Position numbers and translations under genes: made by a program. Of a stretch of 56,848 bases of DNA, positions 45,984 to 54,458 are shown piece after piece. This DNA is from Nitrosomonas sp. Nm84 (GTDB lineage Bacteria > Pseudomonadota > Gammaproteobacteria > Burkholderiales > Nitrosomonadaceae). The notes under the pieces are model-generated. The model searched no databases and was not told where the DNA came from. It was given only the letters and a program-made list of their open reading frames with translations. Position 1 is the first letter of the stretch; each line of letters starts with the position of its first letter. The DNA lies in the NCBI RefSeq assembly GCF_003201565.1, contig NZ_QJJP01000024.1, positions 1 to 56,848 of the forward strand, in the 5' to 3' direction.

Positions 45984-46766
45984 ATGCTGAGGCAAATTCG
46001 ATCCAAAGATAAATCACCCAATTCCAATGTCACCAAGCTCAAACGCTCAAAAAATGAAGGAAATGTTGCGTGGTGTGAACGGGTGATGCAAGCAATACGT
46101 GCTGCGGACAAAAAAAATACTTATATCCTGCTACTCGGTGGCTCCGATACCATGGCTTTCCGGCTTCGTGTCGCACAGTCGCACTTGCGTGAAGATATGT
46201 TGCCTTCGTTCTGGTCGGAGGCGATGTTGCTTGCGCTGCAAGACGACAATCCGCTTCAATCTACAGACGCCATCTATGTGCCGCTGATTCAACCCGAGGG
46301 ACCGGCCTTTTCTCCGCGTAACAATGGCGTCGTGGCGCGGCCATTGCGAGACTTTGACAATCCGGATTGTTATCCCAATATTGCGCTGATCGCACTGCCC
46401 GTAGCACAATCCATCGTTTTGAATTATGTCGAAAAATTCCGCAAATCACGCTCGACGCTGGATGCGCTGGAACATGTTGTGCGCTGGCTGGCGTACGCTT
46501 GGGGAGCCGGGAACATTGCAAATCCGCTGTATGAAAATTACGGATTGCCTTCGGCATGTATGCTGGAAACTGCATTTGCGGCAGCAAACCTGGATATTAC
46601 GCCTGGACTCGAGTCACGCGTTTCCTGTCCGGAAGCCATTTGGGTAGCGGCACGTTTCTGGCAGAGCTACTTCAAGGAATTTAAAAGCGGCAATGAGCTT
46701 GTAGGGCGTTATTGGACGCCCCATGAGTATTTAATTGATGAGCCGAAGAGAAATATGCAGGGTTGA
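45984..46766 (+). CDS. Unknown protein coupled to the PhoD-like gene
   Basis: The protein has 260 residues and I recognise no family. There is no signal peptide or membrane segment. The N-terminus is basic (KLKRSKNEGN), and the middle has a Rossmann-like strand (NTYILLLGGSD). AGGAA stands before the ATG at 45984. The gap of 13 bases and same orientation suggest an operon with the PhoD-like phosphatase, of which it may be a partner. Confidence 0.6.
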   Translation: MLRQIRSKDKSPNSNVTKLKRSKNEGNVAWCERVMQAIRAADKKNTYILLLGGSDTMAFRLRVAQSHLREDMLPSFWSEAMLLALQDDNPLQSTDAIYVPLIQPEGPAFSPRNNGVVARPLRDFDNPDCYPNIALIALPVAQSIVLNYVEKFRKSRSTLDALEHVVRWLAYAWGAGNIANPLYENYGLPSACMLETAFAAANLDITPGLESRVSCPEAIWVAARFWQSYFKEFKSGNELVGRYWTPHEYLIDEPKRNMQG

Positions 46767-46836
46767 TTGCTGGCGGGTGATTCTTTGGATTGCTCATCGC
46801 AAGGAATTCACTTATCTGGAACTATCAAGAACTTGC

Positions 46837-47223
46837 TCACTCGACACAAACAATCTCTGAAATATGCCGAAAAATCGAATGAAGTGAAAAACCGAACCAG
46901 TCTTGAGATTCTTCGTGGTGTGCGCCAATGACGGCGCCGGAGGCTTTTTTATCGGGGTACAGCAGCAGGGTGATCGATCGTGCTTTTTCATGGGCGCAAT
47001 CAAATTCATACAATGATTTAGCTGCATGATATCCACCTTTTTGCTTGTTGTCGTAGCTGGATAATATCCAGATTCTTCTGAATTGCGCGTTTTTTTGCAA
47101 AGTCTGTGGGTCAAAATAATGAGTCTCACCTGGCTTTGCCGCAGCATCCACCGCAACCCACTCAGCTTGTGCAGCTGTGGCAGCTATTAGTAAGAGAAAC
47201 ATCGATAAGCATTTTTTCATCAT
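46837..47223 (-). CDS. Adhesin-E-like exported protein
   Basis: The protein has 128 residues. A signal peptide (MMKKCLSMFLLLIAATAAQA) is followed by EWVAVDAAAKPGETHYFDPQTL, WILSSYD and YEFDC, the pattern of the surface-adhesin protein E family (about 110 mature residues). A second member of the family is at 55851. It stands alone. The role is not established in this organism, although related proteins bind host or surface components. Confidence 0.75.
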   Translation of the reverse strand: MMKKCLSMFLLLIAATAAQAEWVAVDAAAKPGETHYFDPQTLQKNAQFRRIWILSSYDNKQKGGYHAAKSLYEFDCAHEKARSITLLLYPDKKASGAVIGAHHEESQDWFGFSLHSIFRHISEIVCVE

Positions 47224-47600
47224 TCATCGCTATAATTGTTGCGGTTAATCTGTTTTTCTTTTCCCAGAATTTTCAAATGGCTGATAATTGGCATTAGTTT
47301 GCTATTTTCCCGCAGGTTGTTACAAAAGTGCATCATTTTGCTATGAAATAGTTCCAACTGCTGGTGTTTTCAACTATTCTTAGCAACCATCTGGTCTAGT
47401 GTCTGGTTTTCTTTTGAGCGTTCAATCGAGTGACACAACGGCGTGCCTTTTGCACATTGATTATATCTGGAACAGCGGTATATTTTTACATGCATTTCTT
47501 ACAATTGAATCGATCGCGAGGATTGCCTGTACTGAAAGAATTTCCAATGGATACTGGCAGCAACCGATAGCGTTATGAATATCCTTATCTGGAGTTAATT
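47224..47600. other. Intergenic region, 377 bases, nothing recognised
   Basis: Lies between the leftward adhesin-E-like gene and the rightward ExbB-like gene, so it should carry both promoters. No clear promoter boxes or RNA gene were seen. Confidence 0.5.
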
Positions 47601-48248
47601 ATGGAAGAACTGAATCAAGCCTGGGTCATGTTAAAGCTTGGCGGGATTATTATCGTGCCACTGTCTTTATTGGCGGTGATCGCTTTGGCAATTATGCTGG
47701 AAAAGGCATTCGTCTATTGGCGCTACGCGCGTCTTTCCAACGATTTGTTGAATCTGGTAGAAACGTATGGTTTTAAATGGAATGATCTGGAAAAAATACT
47801 TTCCGGGCTGGACAAGCGTCATTATTACAAGCGTTTCTTCGAGGTGGTGATCTCCAACCGGCATAAACCGGCGTGGTGGACGGAATCCCGCGCTGCCGAT
47901 GAAGCGCAGATCATTGAAGAATCCCTGTCGCAACGACTTTGGGCCTTGGAAACCATCGTAACGGCTGCACCGCTGCTTGGTTTGGTGGGAACCGTGGTCG
48001 GTATGATGCGCGCCTTTCAGGTGATTGGCAGCGAAGGTGTTGTTAACCCCACGGCGGTCACAGGCGGTGTTGCAGAGGCACTGATTGCAACCGTGGTAGG
48101 CTTGGCAATTGCGCTGGTGGCGTTGTTTGGGTTCAATTATTTCTCCCGTTTGCAATCGCTGACATTGGATGAAATGGAACGCCTGGGTACGCGACTGATT
48201 GATAACATTCGCCTGGATCAACAGGATAATACCCATGAAGCTCCGTAA
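47601..48248 (+). CDS. ExbB/TolQ-type proton-channel protein
   Basis: The protein has 215 residues with three membrane segments: near 13-32, 115-140 and 155-180. The conserved channel stretch ETIVTAAPLLGLVGTVVGMM is characteristic of ExbB/TolQ/MotA. The neighbouring ExbD- and TonB-like genes show that it energises an outer-membrane transport system. It overlaps the next gene by 14 bases. Confidence 0.9.
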   Translation: MEELNQAWVMLKLGGIIIVPLSLLAVIALAIMLEKAFVYWRYARLSNDLLNLVETYGFKWNDLEKILSGLDKRHYYKRFFEVVISNRHKPAWWTESRAADEAQIIEESLSQRLWALETIVTAAPLLGLVGTVVGMMRAFQVIGSEGVVNPTAVTGGVAEALIATVVGLAIALVALFGFNYFSRLQSLTLDEMERLGTRLIDNIRLDQQDNTHEAP

Positions 48249-48636
48249 ATCGCGCACAATCCACAAAGGCAAAATCGAGATCATTCCGATGATCGACGTA
48301 ATGTTTTTCTTACTGGCAACATTTATGCTGGCTTCTTTGTCGATGCAGAATCTGGATTCACTGCAGGTTAATCTGCCCGAAGGTGAAGCTGAGAAGCTTA
48401 GTGCTGAAAAGCCGGTGACGCTGACGCTGACCAAGGACAGTAAAATATATATCAATCAGACGGTTGTCACGCTGGACACGCTGGCGAATACACTCAAACC
48501 ATTACTTGCCGATTCCAAACAGAAATTGATTGTATCCGCTGATAGCGAAGCACCGCAGGGCGTTGTCGTGCAAGCCATGCTGCGCGCTCGATCGGCTGGT
48601 GCACAGCATTTTCTGATTGCAGTGAAACATAAATAG
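48235..48636 (+). CDS. ExbD/TolR-type protein
   Basis: The protein has 133 residues from the ATG at 48235, with AGGA eight bases upstream. The longer frame starts at 48199. The N-terminal membrane helix has the family aspartate in IPMIDVMFFLLATFML. The periplasmic domain follows (LTLTKDSKIYINQ, LIVSADSEAPQGVVV). It works with the ExbB-like protein to use proton flow. Confidence 0.9.
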   Translation: MKLRKSRTIHKGKIEIIPMIDVMFFLLATFMLASLSMQNLDSLQVNLPEGEAEKLSAEKPVTLTLTKDSKIYINQTVVTLDTLANTLKPLLADSKQKLIVSADSEAPQGVVVQAMLRARSAGAQHFLIAVKHK

Positions 48637-48646
48637 TACAGCAAAC

Positions 48647-49528
48647 ATGGCAAGTTCCAGATCGACAGAAATTCGCCTATGGTGGCCGTTGCCACTGGCC
48701 GCGCTCGTCTGGTTGCTGATTATCTGGGGAGTGGGTTTTTTGTTGTCATTACCGGAAGTAGAACCACTCACGCCGCCGCCTCCAATTGCCGCCAGCTTTA
48801 TCGATTTAAACGAGACAGAAAACGCTAAAAACTCGCTTCCTGCTGCTTCGCAAAGTGCGCCAACACCACCTCAGGAACAACCTAAAGTTGTAGAAGAAGT
48901 AAGGCCGGCACCCAAATTGCCGCCGCTTCCTGCACAGAGTCCGCCTTCGCGCTCGCAACCTAAACCCAAAGCCGTTGAAAAGCCTAGTAAACCAACGCCA
49001 ACCAAACCTGCCAAAGAAAAAATAGTCACCAAAGTGCCGCCTAAGGCTGCTCCAGATGCGCCGACAGATTTGTCCGAATATATTAATCAGGCCAAAGCGC
49101 GCCGCCGCGCGGAAGGCCTTTTTGATAACGAGGACAGCGCTGCTGCAAGCACCGCTGCGCCACAACCTTCTGCTGATGAAATTCGCATGGCGAATGTCAG
49201 AAGGAATTTGCAGGCTCCCGGCACCAGCGGTATTTTCCAAATTCTCCGTATCGGCCCGCGCACCGCGGAATTCTCATTCCGCGCCTGGACAACGGGAGAA
49301 AGCAACCCTAGATTACAAACGATTCAAGTCGATGCCGGGCAGGGTGGCAATGTTGAACGCGCTATTATTCGTCGTATGATTGAGTTGATTCGTCAATATT
49401 ATAAAGAGGATTTTAACTGGGAATCTCATCGCTTGCACCGTGTCGTTGTGTTGTCCGCGCGAGAGAAAGATTCTGCTGGGTTGGAAGATTTCTTGATGCG
49501 TGAGTTTTTTGTTAGTCCTGTACATTAG
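48647..49528 (+). CDS. TonB-like energy transducer with unusual C-terminus
   Basis: The protein has 293 residues. One N-terminal membrane helix (about 12-34) is followed by a long proline/lysine-rich stretch (about 40-150) typical of TonB for spanning the periplasm. The C-terminal domain (about 180-293) lacks the usual TonB YP signature. It has RIGPRTAEFSFRAWTTGESNPRLQT and a mixed helix/strand pattern. The partner may thus not be a standard TonB-dependent receptor. It follows the ExbD-like gene by 10 bases, forming one operon. Confidence 0.82.
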   Translation: MASSRSTEIRLWWPLPLAALVWLLIIWGVGFLLSLPEVEPLTPPPPIAASFIDLNETENAKNSLPAASQSAPTPPQEQPKVVEEVRPAPKLPPLPAQSPPSRSQPKPKAVEKPSKPTPTKPAKEKIVTKVPPKAAPDAPTDLSEYINQAKARRRAEGLFDNEDSAAASTAAPQPSADEIRMANVRRNLQAPGTSGIFQILRIGPRTAEFSFRAWTTGESNPRLQTIQVDAGQGGNVERAIIRRMIELIRQYYKEDFNWESHRLHRVVVLSAREKDSAGLEDFLMREFFVSPVH

Positions 49529-49663
49529 CAAAATTTCATTTAAGAAATTCTTTCAAAAAGTCGTTAGCGTTTCTGGTAGGATAATTCCTCCGACATCTTT
49601 TCGCTACACTGTAAGTTACCTGATAAATAATAACCTTCTCAATTTCTCAGTTGATATTTTTTC

Positions 49664-50947
49664 ATGACGGCAAGCAATTCGACCATCGAAGTTACTGTAG
49701 AAAATTTACAGCTAGGCATGTATGTCAGCGATCTTGACCGGCCCTGGCTTGGAACACCTTATCTTATCCAGGGCATCCTCATCCAATCTCAGAATGATAT
49801 TGATGTACTCAAACGTTATTGCACGCGTGTTTACGTGGACATCGATAGAAGTGAGTCATGTATTGCTCGGCAACATGCTTCTCATGCAACATCGGGTATT
49901 TCTCAGGATATTGCGAATAGGCGTAAGCCACAGCAACTTCATGAAACTGAATCTCTTGGCACACTGCTGCAGCGAGTAACGACCTATTCAGATATTTGTA
50001 CCGCGGAACAGGAGATTCCCGCAGCTACGAAAGCATATAACATTGCATCCACTTTGTTAGTCGACATCAATAGCAACATCAAACGCAACACCAAGTTTGA
50101 TATTCGCGCAGCGAAGGAAGTAGTCGATACATTATGCGAAAGTATTATACGTAACCCCGATGCGGGACTTCTGCTCGCACAGCTCAAAACTACCGGAAAG
50201 GAACTTTACGATAGCGCCATTAAAACCTCGGTTCATCTGTTGGCCTTCGGCCGTCACCTCGGTCTTCCGCGCAAGGAATTGTCACTGCTTGGTTTAGGCG
50301 GATTGTTGATGGATATCGGAAAACAACGCTTGCCGAAAGAAATACAAACAAAGAGAAGTTTATTTCTCAAACTAAATGAACGCAAGTTGATGAAAGAGCA
50401 TATTTTCTATGGGGTGGAAATTGTCACACAATTAAGCGACGCGCCGGAAGAAGTGGTCCAAGTTGTTCTTCAGCATCACGAGCGCGAGAACGGCAGCGGC
50501 TATCCGAATGGACTGCACGCCAATCAGCTACATCCCTATGGACGCATGGCGGCTATTGTTGATTGTTATGAGGAACTGATCTGGGGACAACCGGGCATGC
50601 CGGGTCTGAGACCATTTCATGCACTCAAGGAGCTTCGGGATAATGCGCAGAACGGGCTCAGTTACGCATTGGTAGAACAATTTGCGCATTGTATCGGCAT
50701 GTTCCCGATCGGCAGTCTGGTTGAGCTTAACTCAGGCGAAATTGCAATTGTATTGGCACATAATCGTACGCAACGATTCTTGCCGCGTATCATGATCATT
50801 TGCGACGCAAAGAAAAAACCGTATGACGCTCCCTTGACATTAGATTTGCGCTTAGCTGGTACCAACTCGGCCGGCGTTCAATATGCGATTGTCAATGACC
50901 TATCTCAAGGTGCTCATGGGATTGATGCCAAAAAGTATTATTTATAA
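49664..50947 (+). CDS. HD-GYP-related protein with altered catalytic residues (DUF3391 N-terminus)
   Basis: The protein has 427 residues. The N-terminal DUF3391 domain (about 1-90) begins with EVTVENLQLGMYVSDLDRPWLG. The HD-GYP domain (about 150-350) keeps GYPNGL and HH in QHHERENGSGYP, and H in KEHIFYGVEI. The HD pair is MD (GLLMDIGK), and the early histidine of the H-S-V motif is T (IKTSVH). Standard HD-GYP enzymes hydrolyse c-di-GMP using an H-rich metal site. Two ligands are thus lost here, so activity is doubtful. It is followed by a GGDEF/EAL gene after 26 bases. Confidence 0.85.
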   Translation: MTASNSTIEVTVENLQLGMYVSDLDRPWLGTPYLIQGILIQSQNDIDVLKRYCTRVYVDIDRSESCIARQHASHATSGISQDIANRRKPQQLHETESLGTLLQRVTTYSDICTAEQEIPAATKAYNIASTLLVDINSNIKRNTKFDIRAAKEVVDTLCESIIRNPDAGLLLAQLKTTGKELYDSAIKTSVHLLAFGRHLGLPRKELSLLGLGGLLMDIGKQRLPKEIQTKRSLFLKLNERKLMKEHIFYGVEIVTQLSDAPEEVVQVVLQHHERENGSGYPNGLHANQLHPYGRMAAIVDCYEELIWGQPGMPGLRPFHALKELRDNAQNGLSYALVEQFAHCIGMFPIGSLVELNSGEIAIVLAHNRTQRFLPRIMIICDAKKKPYDAPLTLDLRLAGTNSAGVQYAIVNDLSQGAHGIDAKKYYL

Positions 50948-50973
50948 ATTACCCAGACCGATTGCTTACCCTT

Positions 50974-52275
50974 ATGACTGTGCTTGCTTATCAGGATTTC
51001 TTGCAAACAGCATCACAAAAATTGTCCGATTCACACAACATCGGCCGGAGAAATGCTGTGCTGGTAGTAAATTTTGAACGGCTAGCAGAGCTTGATGGTG
51101 TGCTTGGGTTTGCTATGGTCGACGAGATCATCCGGAAAATCTCCTGGCAACTTAGAGATTCACTGAATCCGGAAGACTTGGTTGGGGTAACCGGGCGCTA
51201 TCAAATCAGCTGTTTGCTAGTTGATCTACTCACAGATGCGCACGCGATGTTGGCTGCGCATAAGATCCTGCGGATTTTGATGCACCCGTTTGTATCGGGC
51301 AGGCGCAGTATAGTCCTGGCAGCGCGCATTGGAGTGGCGGTTAGTAATCGAGATGATCACACACTCGATCAACTGATGAGTAATGCGAGCTTGGCAATAC
51401 GTCAGGCAAGACTGGAACAAGAACCTATCAAGCTTTTTGTTGCGGAAATGGAAGACCCGCTCCTGTTACAGATAGATCTCTGGTCGGATTTGGGGAATGC
51501 AATTGAAACAAGAGAGTTATATCTGAGCTATCAACCACAGATTAGTACTACGAGTGGAAAAATTGAGTCAACCGAAGCATTGCTTCGCTGGAACCATCCA
51601 AACCGTGGACCAATTCGACCTGACAAATTGATCCAGGTTGCTGAAGGCACAGAGCTCATGTCTAAACTCACTTTGTGGGTTTTTCATACAGCACTAAGAG
51701 AATGTTCCGAATATCGCAAAGCCGGGTTGGATGCAGGCGTTTCGATCAATTTTTCTGCGGATGATCTGCGTGATCCGGAACTCCCTGAGCTTGTTTTACA
51801 GGGGCTAAGCCTCTGGGGCGTACCGCCTGGTAATGTGACTGTTGAATTGACCGAGACAGCCGTCATGGAGAATCATGTAGGTACTCTGGATACCTTACAC
51901 AAGTTAAAGGATACGGGTTTAAGGCTTGCAATGGATGATTTTGGAACGGGCTATTCCTCAATGGCACGAATGTTGGATCTTCCACTGGACGAAATCAAAA
52001 TCGACATGGTATTTGTCAAACACATGACAACCCGGCGTACGCATGACCGCATTGTTGACTCCATGATCAACCTTGCACATCGGCTTAATTTGTCGGTAGT
52101 TGCGGAAGGGGTAGAGGATTTTGCCACTTACGAACGTTTGCGCGCATTGGGTTGCGACATGATTCAAGGCTACTTTATCGGCAAAGCCATGCCGTTGCCG
52201 GAGCTGATCGAGGCTGTCGTCAATCAATCTCCCAAATTTCTGAAAATGACACTGCAGGACTCTGCTGATAATTAA
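50974..52275 (+). CDS. c-di-GMP phosphodiesterase with degenerate GGDEF and intact EAL domain
   Basis: The protein has 433 residues from the ATG at 50974. The frame opens at TTG 50962, and neither start has a clear ribosome site. The N-terminal half (about 5-165) has the GGDEF fold, but the signature is GRYQI where GGDEF is expected, so no cyclase activity is likely. The EAL half (about 180-425) keeps EALLRW, NFSADDL, ELTETAV, DDFGTGYSS, the KID lysine, EGVED and QGYF. It should hydrolyse c-di-GMP to pGpG. There are no membrane or sensor domains. It probably acts with the upstream HD-GYP-like protein. Confidence 0.92.
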   Translation: MTVLAYQDFLQTASQKLSDSHNIGRRNAVLVVNFERLAELDGVLGFAMVDEIIRKISWQLRDSLNPEDLVGVTGRYQISCLLVDLLTDAHAMLAAHKILRILMHPFVSGRRSIVLAARIGVAVSNRDDHTLDQLMSNASLAIRQARLEQEPIKLFVAEMEDPLLLQIDLWSDLGNAIETRELYLSYQPQISTTSGKIESTEALLRWNHPNRGPIRPDKLIQVAEGTELMSKLTLWVFHTALRECSEYRKAGLDAGVSINFSADDLRDPELPELVLQGLSLWGVPPGNVTVELTETAVMENHVGTLDTLHKLKDTGLRLAMDDFGTGYSSMARMLDLPLDEIKIDMVFVKHMTTRRTHDRIVDSMINLAHRLNLSVVAEGVEDFATYERLRALGCDMIQGYFIGKAMPLPELIEAVVNQSPKFLKMTLQDSADN

Positions 52276-52439
52276 TGCCATTTATCACTGCTATGTCTTA
52301 TATTTCACGCTGAAAACCACACACTTCGCCACCGCCTCTTCTTCCTCTTCCAATTAGCTTCCAAGTTAAATGATCTGCCAAAGTGCGTTTGCTGCATCCG
52401 CTTCCGCACTATAATAATGGTTTTAAAGCTGCAGATTTT

Positions 52440-54236
52440 ATGACTACAATTAAACCGCTGCCCGAGTTATTGATCAACCAGATTGCCGCTGGCGAGGTAG
52501 TTGAGCGTCCTGCCTCGGCACTCAAGGAAATCCTGGAAAATAGCGTGGATGCGGGCGCAAATAAAATTATCGTGCAACTTCAACAAGGTGGCGTCAAGCA
52601 GATTCGTGTTGCGGATGATGGAACAGGCATTGCCAAAGATGAGTTGCTGTTGGCGCTGACACGTCACAGCACCAGCAAAATCAGCACATTGGAAGATTTG
52701 CACAGCATTACCAGCCTGGGTTTCCGGGGCGAAGCGTTGGCCAGTATCGCCGCCGTGTCAAAGCTCACATTAACCAGTTGCCAGACCGGGCAAAGCCACG
52801 CGTGGCAGATACAGGTGGATGGCAAAGCTGTTTCGCAACCGATGCCTTCGTCACTGACTTTGGGGACGATTCTGGATGTCGATGATTTGTATTTTAATAT
52901 TCCTGCCAGGCGTAAATTTCTAAAGTCGGAAACCACAGAGTTCGCGCATTGTGATGAAGCATTCAAGCGTATTGCGTTATCCCAGCCTGGCGTTGAATTT
53001 GTTTTGCAGCATAACGGAAAAGTGCGCCGCCAGTTACGTGCTGGCAACTCAGCACAACGAATCGCGGCAGTACTGGGCGAAGAATTCAGTCAAACGGCAG
53101 CAGCGGTTGACGAGCAGTCGGCAGACATGTGTCTGCATGGCATGGTGGCACTGCCGGCATATGCCCGTTCATCGCGGGATGCACAGTATTTCTTTGTCAA
53201 TAACCGTTTTGTCAATGACAGGCTGATTGCGCATGCTTTGCGCGAAGCCTATCGTGATGTATTGCATTTGGATCGGCATCCGGCATTTGTGTTGTTTCTG
53301 GAAATCGATCCGGAAAATGTCGATGTGAATGTGCACCCGACCAAAACGGAAGTTCGTTTCCGTGAATCCCGTGCATTGCATCAATTTATTTTTCATGTGA
53401 TCAATAAAGCGCTAGCCTTGCCTAACCAAGAAGTAAGAGCAGATGAATCTGTGCTAACAACCCGATCATTACCTGCTTACCCGAGAAGCAATCATGCAAG
53501 ACCGAATATTGTGTCGCAACCGACCAGTTTTTATCGCACCTTGTTTGGTACGCAAGCCAATACATACCCGGCAGAGCCCGCGAACATAACGTCTGCGACA
53601 CAAGTGACAGTGGAATCTGATCAACCTGTTGCGGTGGAACAAGAACAGGACGTTCATCCACTCGGTTTTGCGTTAGGGCAATTGCATGGCATCTATATTC
53701 TGGCGCAAAATGCCCGCGGTTTGGTGGTTGTGGACATGCACGCCGCGCATGAGCGGATTATGTACGAAAAACTCAAGCGGGCGCTTGATCGTCATGAAAT
53801 ACCGATGCAATCGCTATTAATCCCGGTTACTTTTCACGCCGACAGCCTGGAAGTCGCGGTGGTGGAGGAAAATCAGGCAACGTTGGCGCAACTGGGCTTT
53901 GAGATTGCCGTACTTTCTCCCGTTGCACTGGCAGTGCGCGCACTGCCGGCTGCTCTCCAGGATGCCGATATTGTGCAGCTGGCTCACGATATTCTGCGGG
54001 AGATCCGTGAATATGGTGCGAGCCAGGTGCTAACCGCCAAACGCAATGAGATACTGGCTACCATGGCTTGTCATGGTGCAATCCGTGCCCATCGAAGACT
54101 CACTCTTGAAGAGATGAACGCGCTACTGCGCGACATGGAAATCACCGAGCGGGCGGATCAATGCAACCACGGTAGACCCACTTGGTTTGAAACCAGCCTG
54201 GCCGATCTGGACAAACTGTTTATGCGCGGAAAATAA
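52440..54236 (+). CDS. mutL: DNA mismatch-repair protein MutL
   Basis: The protein has 598 residues from the ATG at 52440, which matches the family start TTIKPLPELLINQIAAGEVVERP. The frame is open to 52383. The GHKL ATPase motifs are all there: EILENSVDAGA (E and N), RVADDGTGI (D and G) and TSKISTLEDLHSITSLGFRGEAL. The transducer domain has DVNVHPTKTEVRF. The C-terminal dimerisation domain has QLHGIYILAQN and MACHGAIRAH. The bacterial C-terminal endonuclease motif DQHAAHERI occurs as DMHAAHERI. It couples MutS recognition to downstream excision. Confidence 0.97.
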   Translation: MTTIKPLPELLINQIAAGEVVERPASALKEILENSVDAGANKIIVQLQQGGVKQIRVADDGTGIAKDELLLALTRHSTSKISTLEDLHSITSLGFRGEALASIAAVSKLTLTSCQTGQSHAWQIQVDGKAVSQPMPSSLTLGTILDVDDLYFNIPARRKFLKSETTEFAHCDEAFKRIALSQPGVEFVLQHNGKVRRQLRAGNSAQRIAAVLGEEFSQTAAAVDEQSADMCLHGMVALPAYARSSRDAQYFFVNNRFVNDRLIAHALREAYRDVLHLDRHPAFVLFLEIDPENVDVNVHPTKTEVRFRESRALHQFIFHVINKALALPNQEVRADESVLTTRSLPAYPRSNHARPNIVSQPTSFYRTLFGTQANTYPAEPANITSATQVTVESDQPVAVEQEQDVHPLGFALGQLHGIYILAQNARGLVVVDMHAAHERIMYEKLKRALDRHEIPMQSLLIPVTFHADSLEVAVVEENQATLAQLGFEIAVLSPVALAVRALPAALQDADIVQLAHDILREIREYGASQVLTAKRNEILATMACHGAIRAHRRLTLEEMNALLRDMEITERADQCNHGRPTWFETSLADLDKLFMRGK

Positions 54237-54458
54237 ACCAACTGCTGGTTAACGTATAAGCCCCAAAATGAAATAATCCCGAGATTTCTTGATTCCTTCG
54301 CATTTGTTAGCAAGGTAATTCCAGTCAGTTAAGTTTTTTTGTGGTATATCACAATTAACGTTAAGCTGTTACAAATGAAATGCGGGAATACTCAATTATT
54401 CAGTAACAACTTCAACTGAAATTTTTTTACGCAATTAAAGTAAGAAAGGGTTAATGCG

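Noticed and set aside
54237..54255. Short hairpin AACCA/TGGTT after mutL as a terminator
   Set aside because: The stem is only five bases and no T-run follows.
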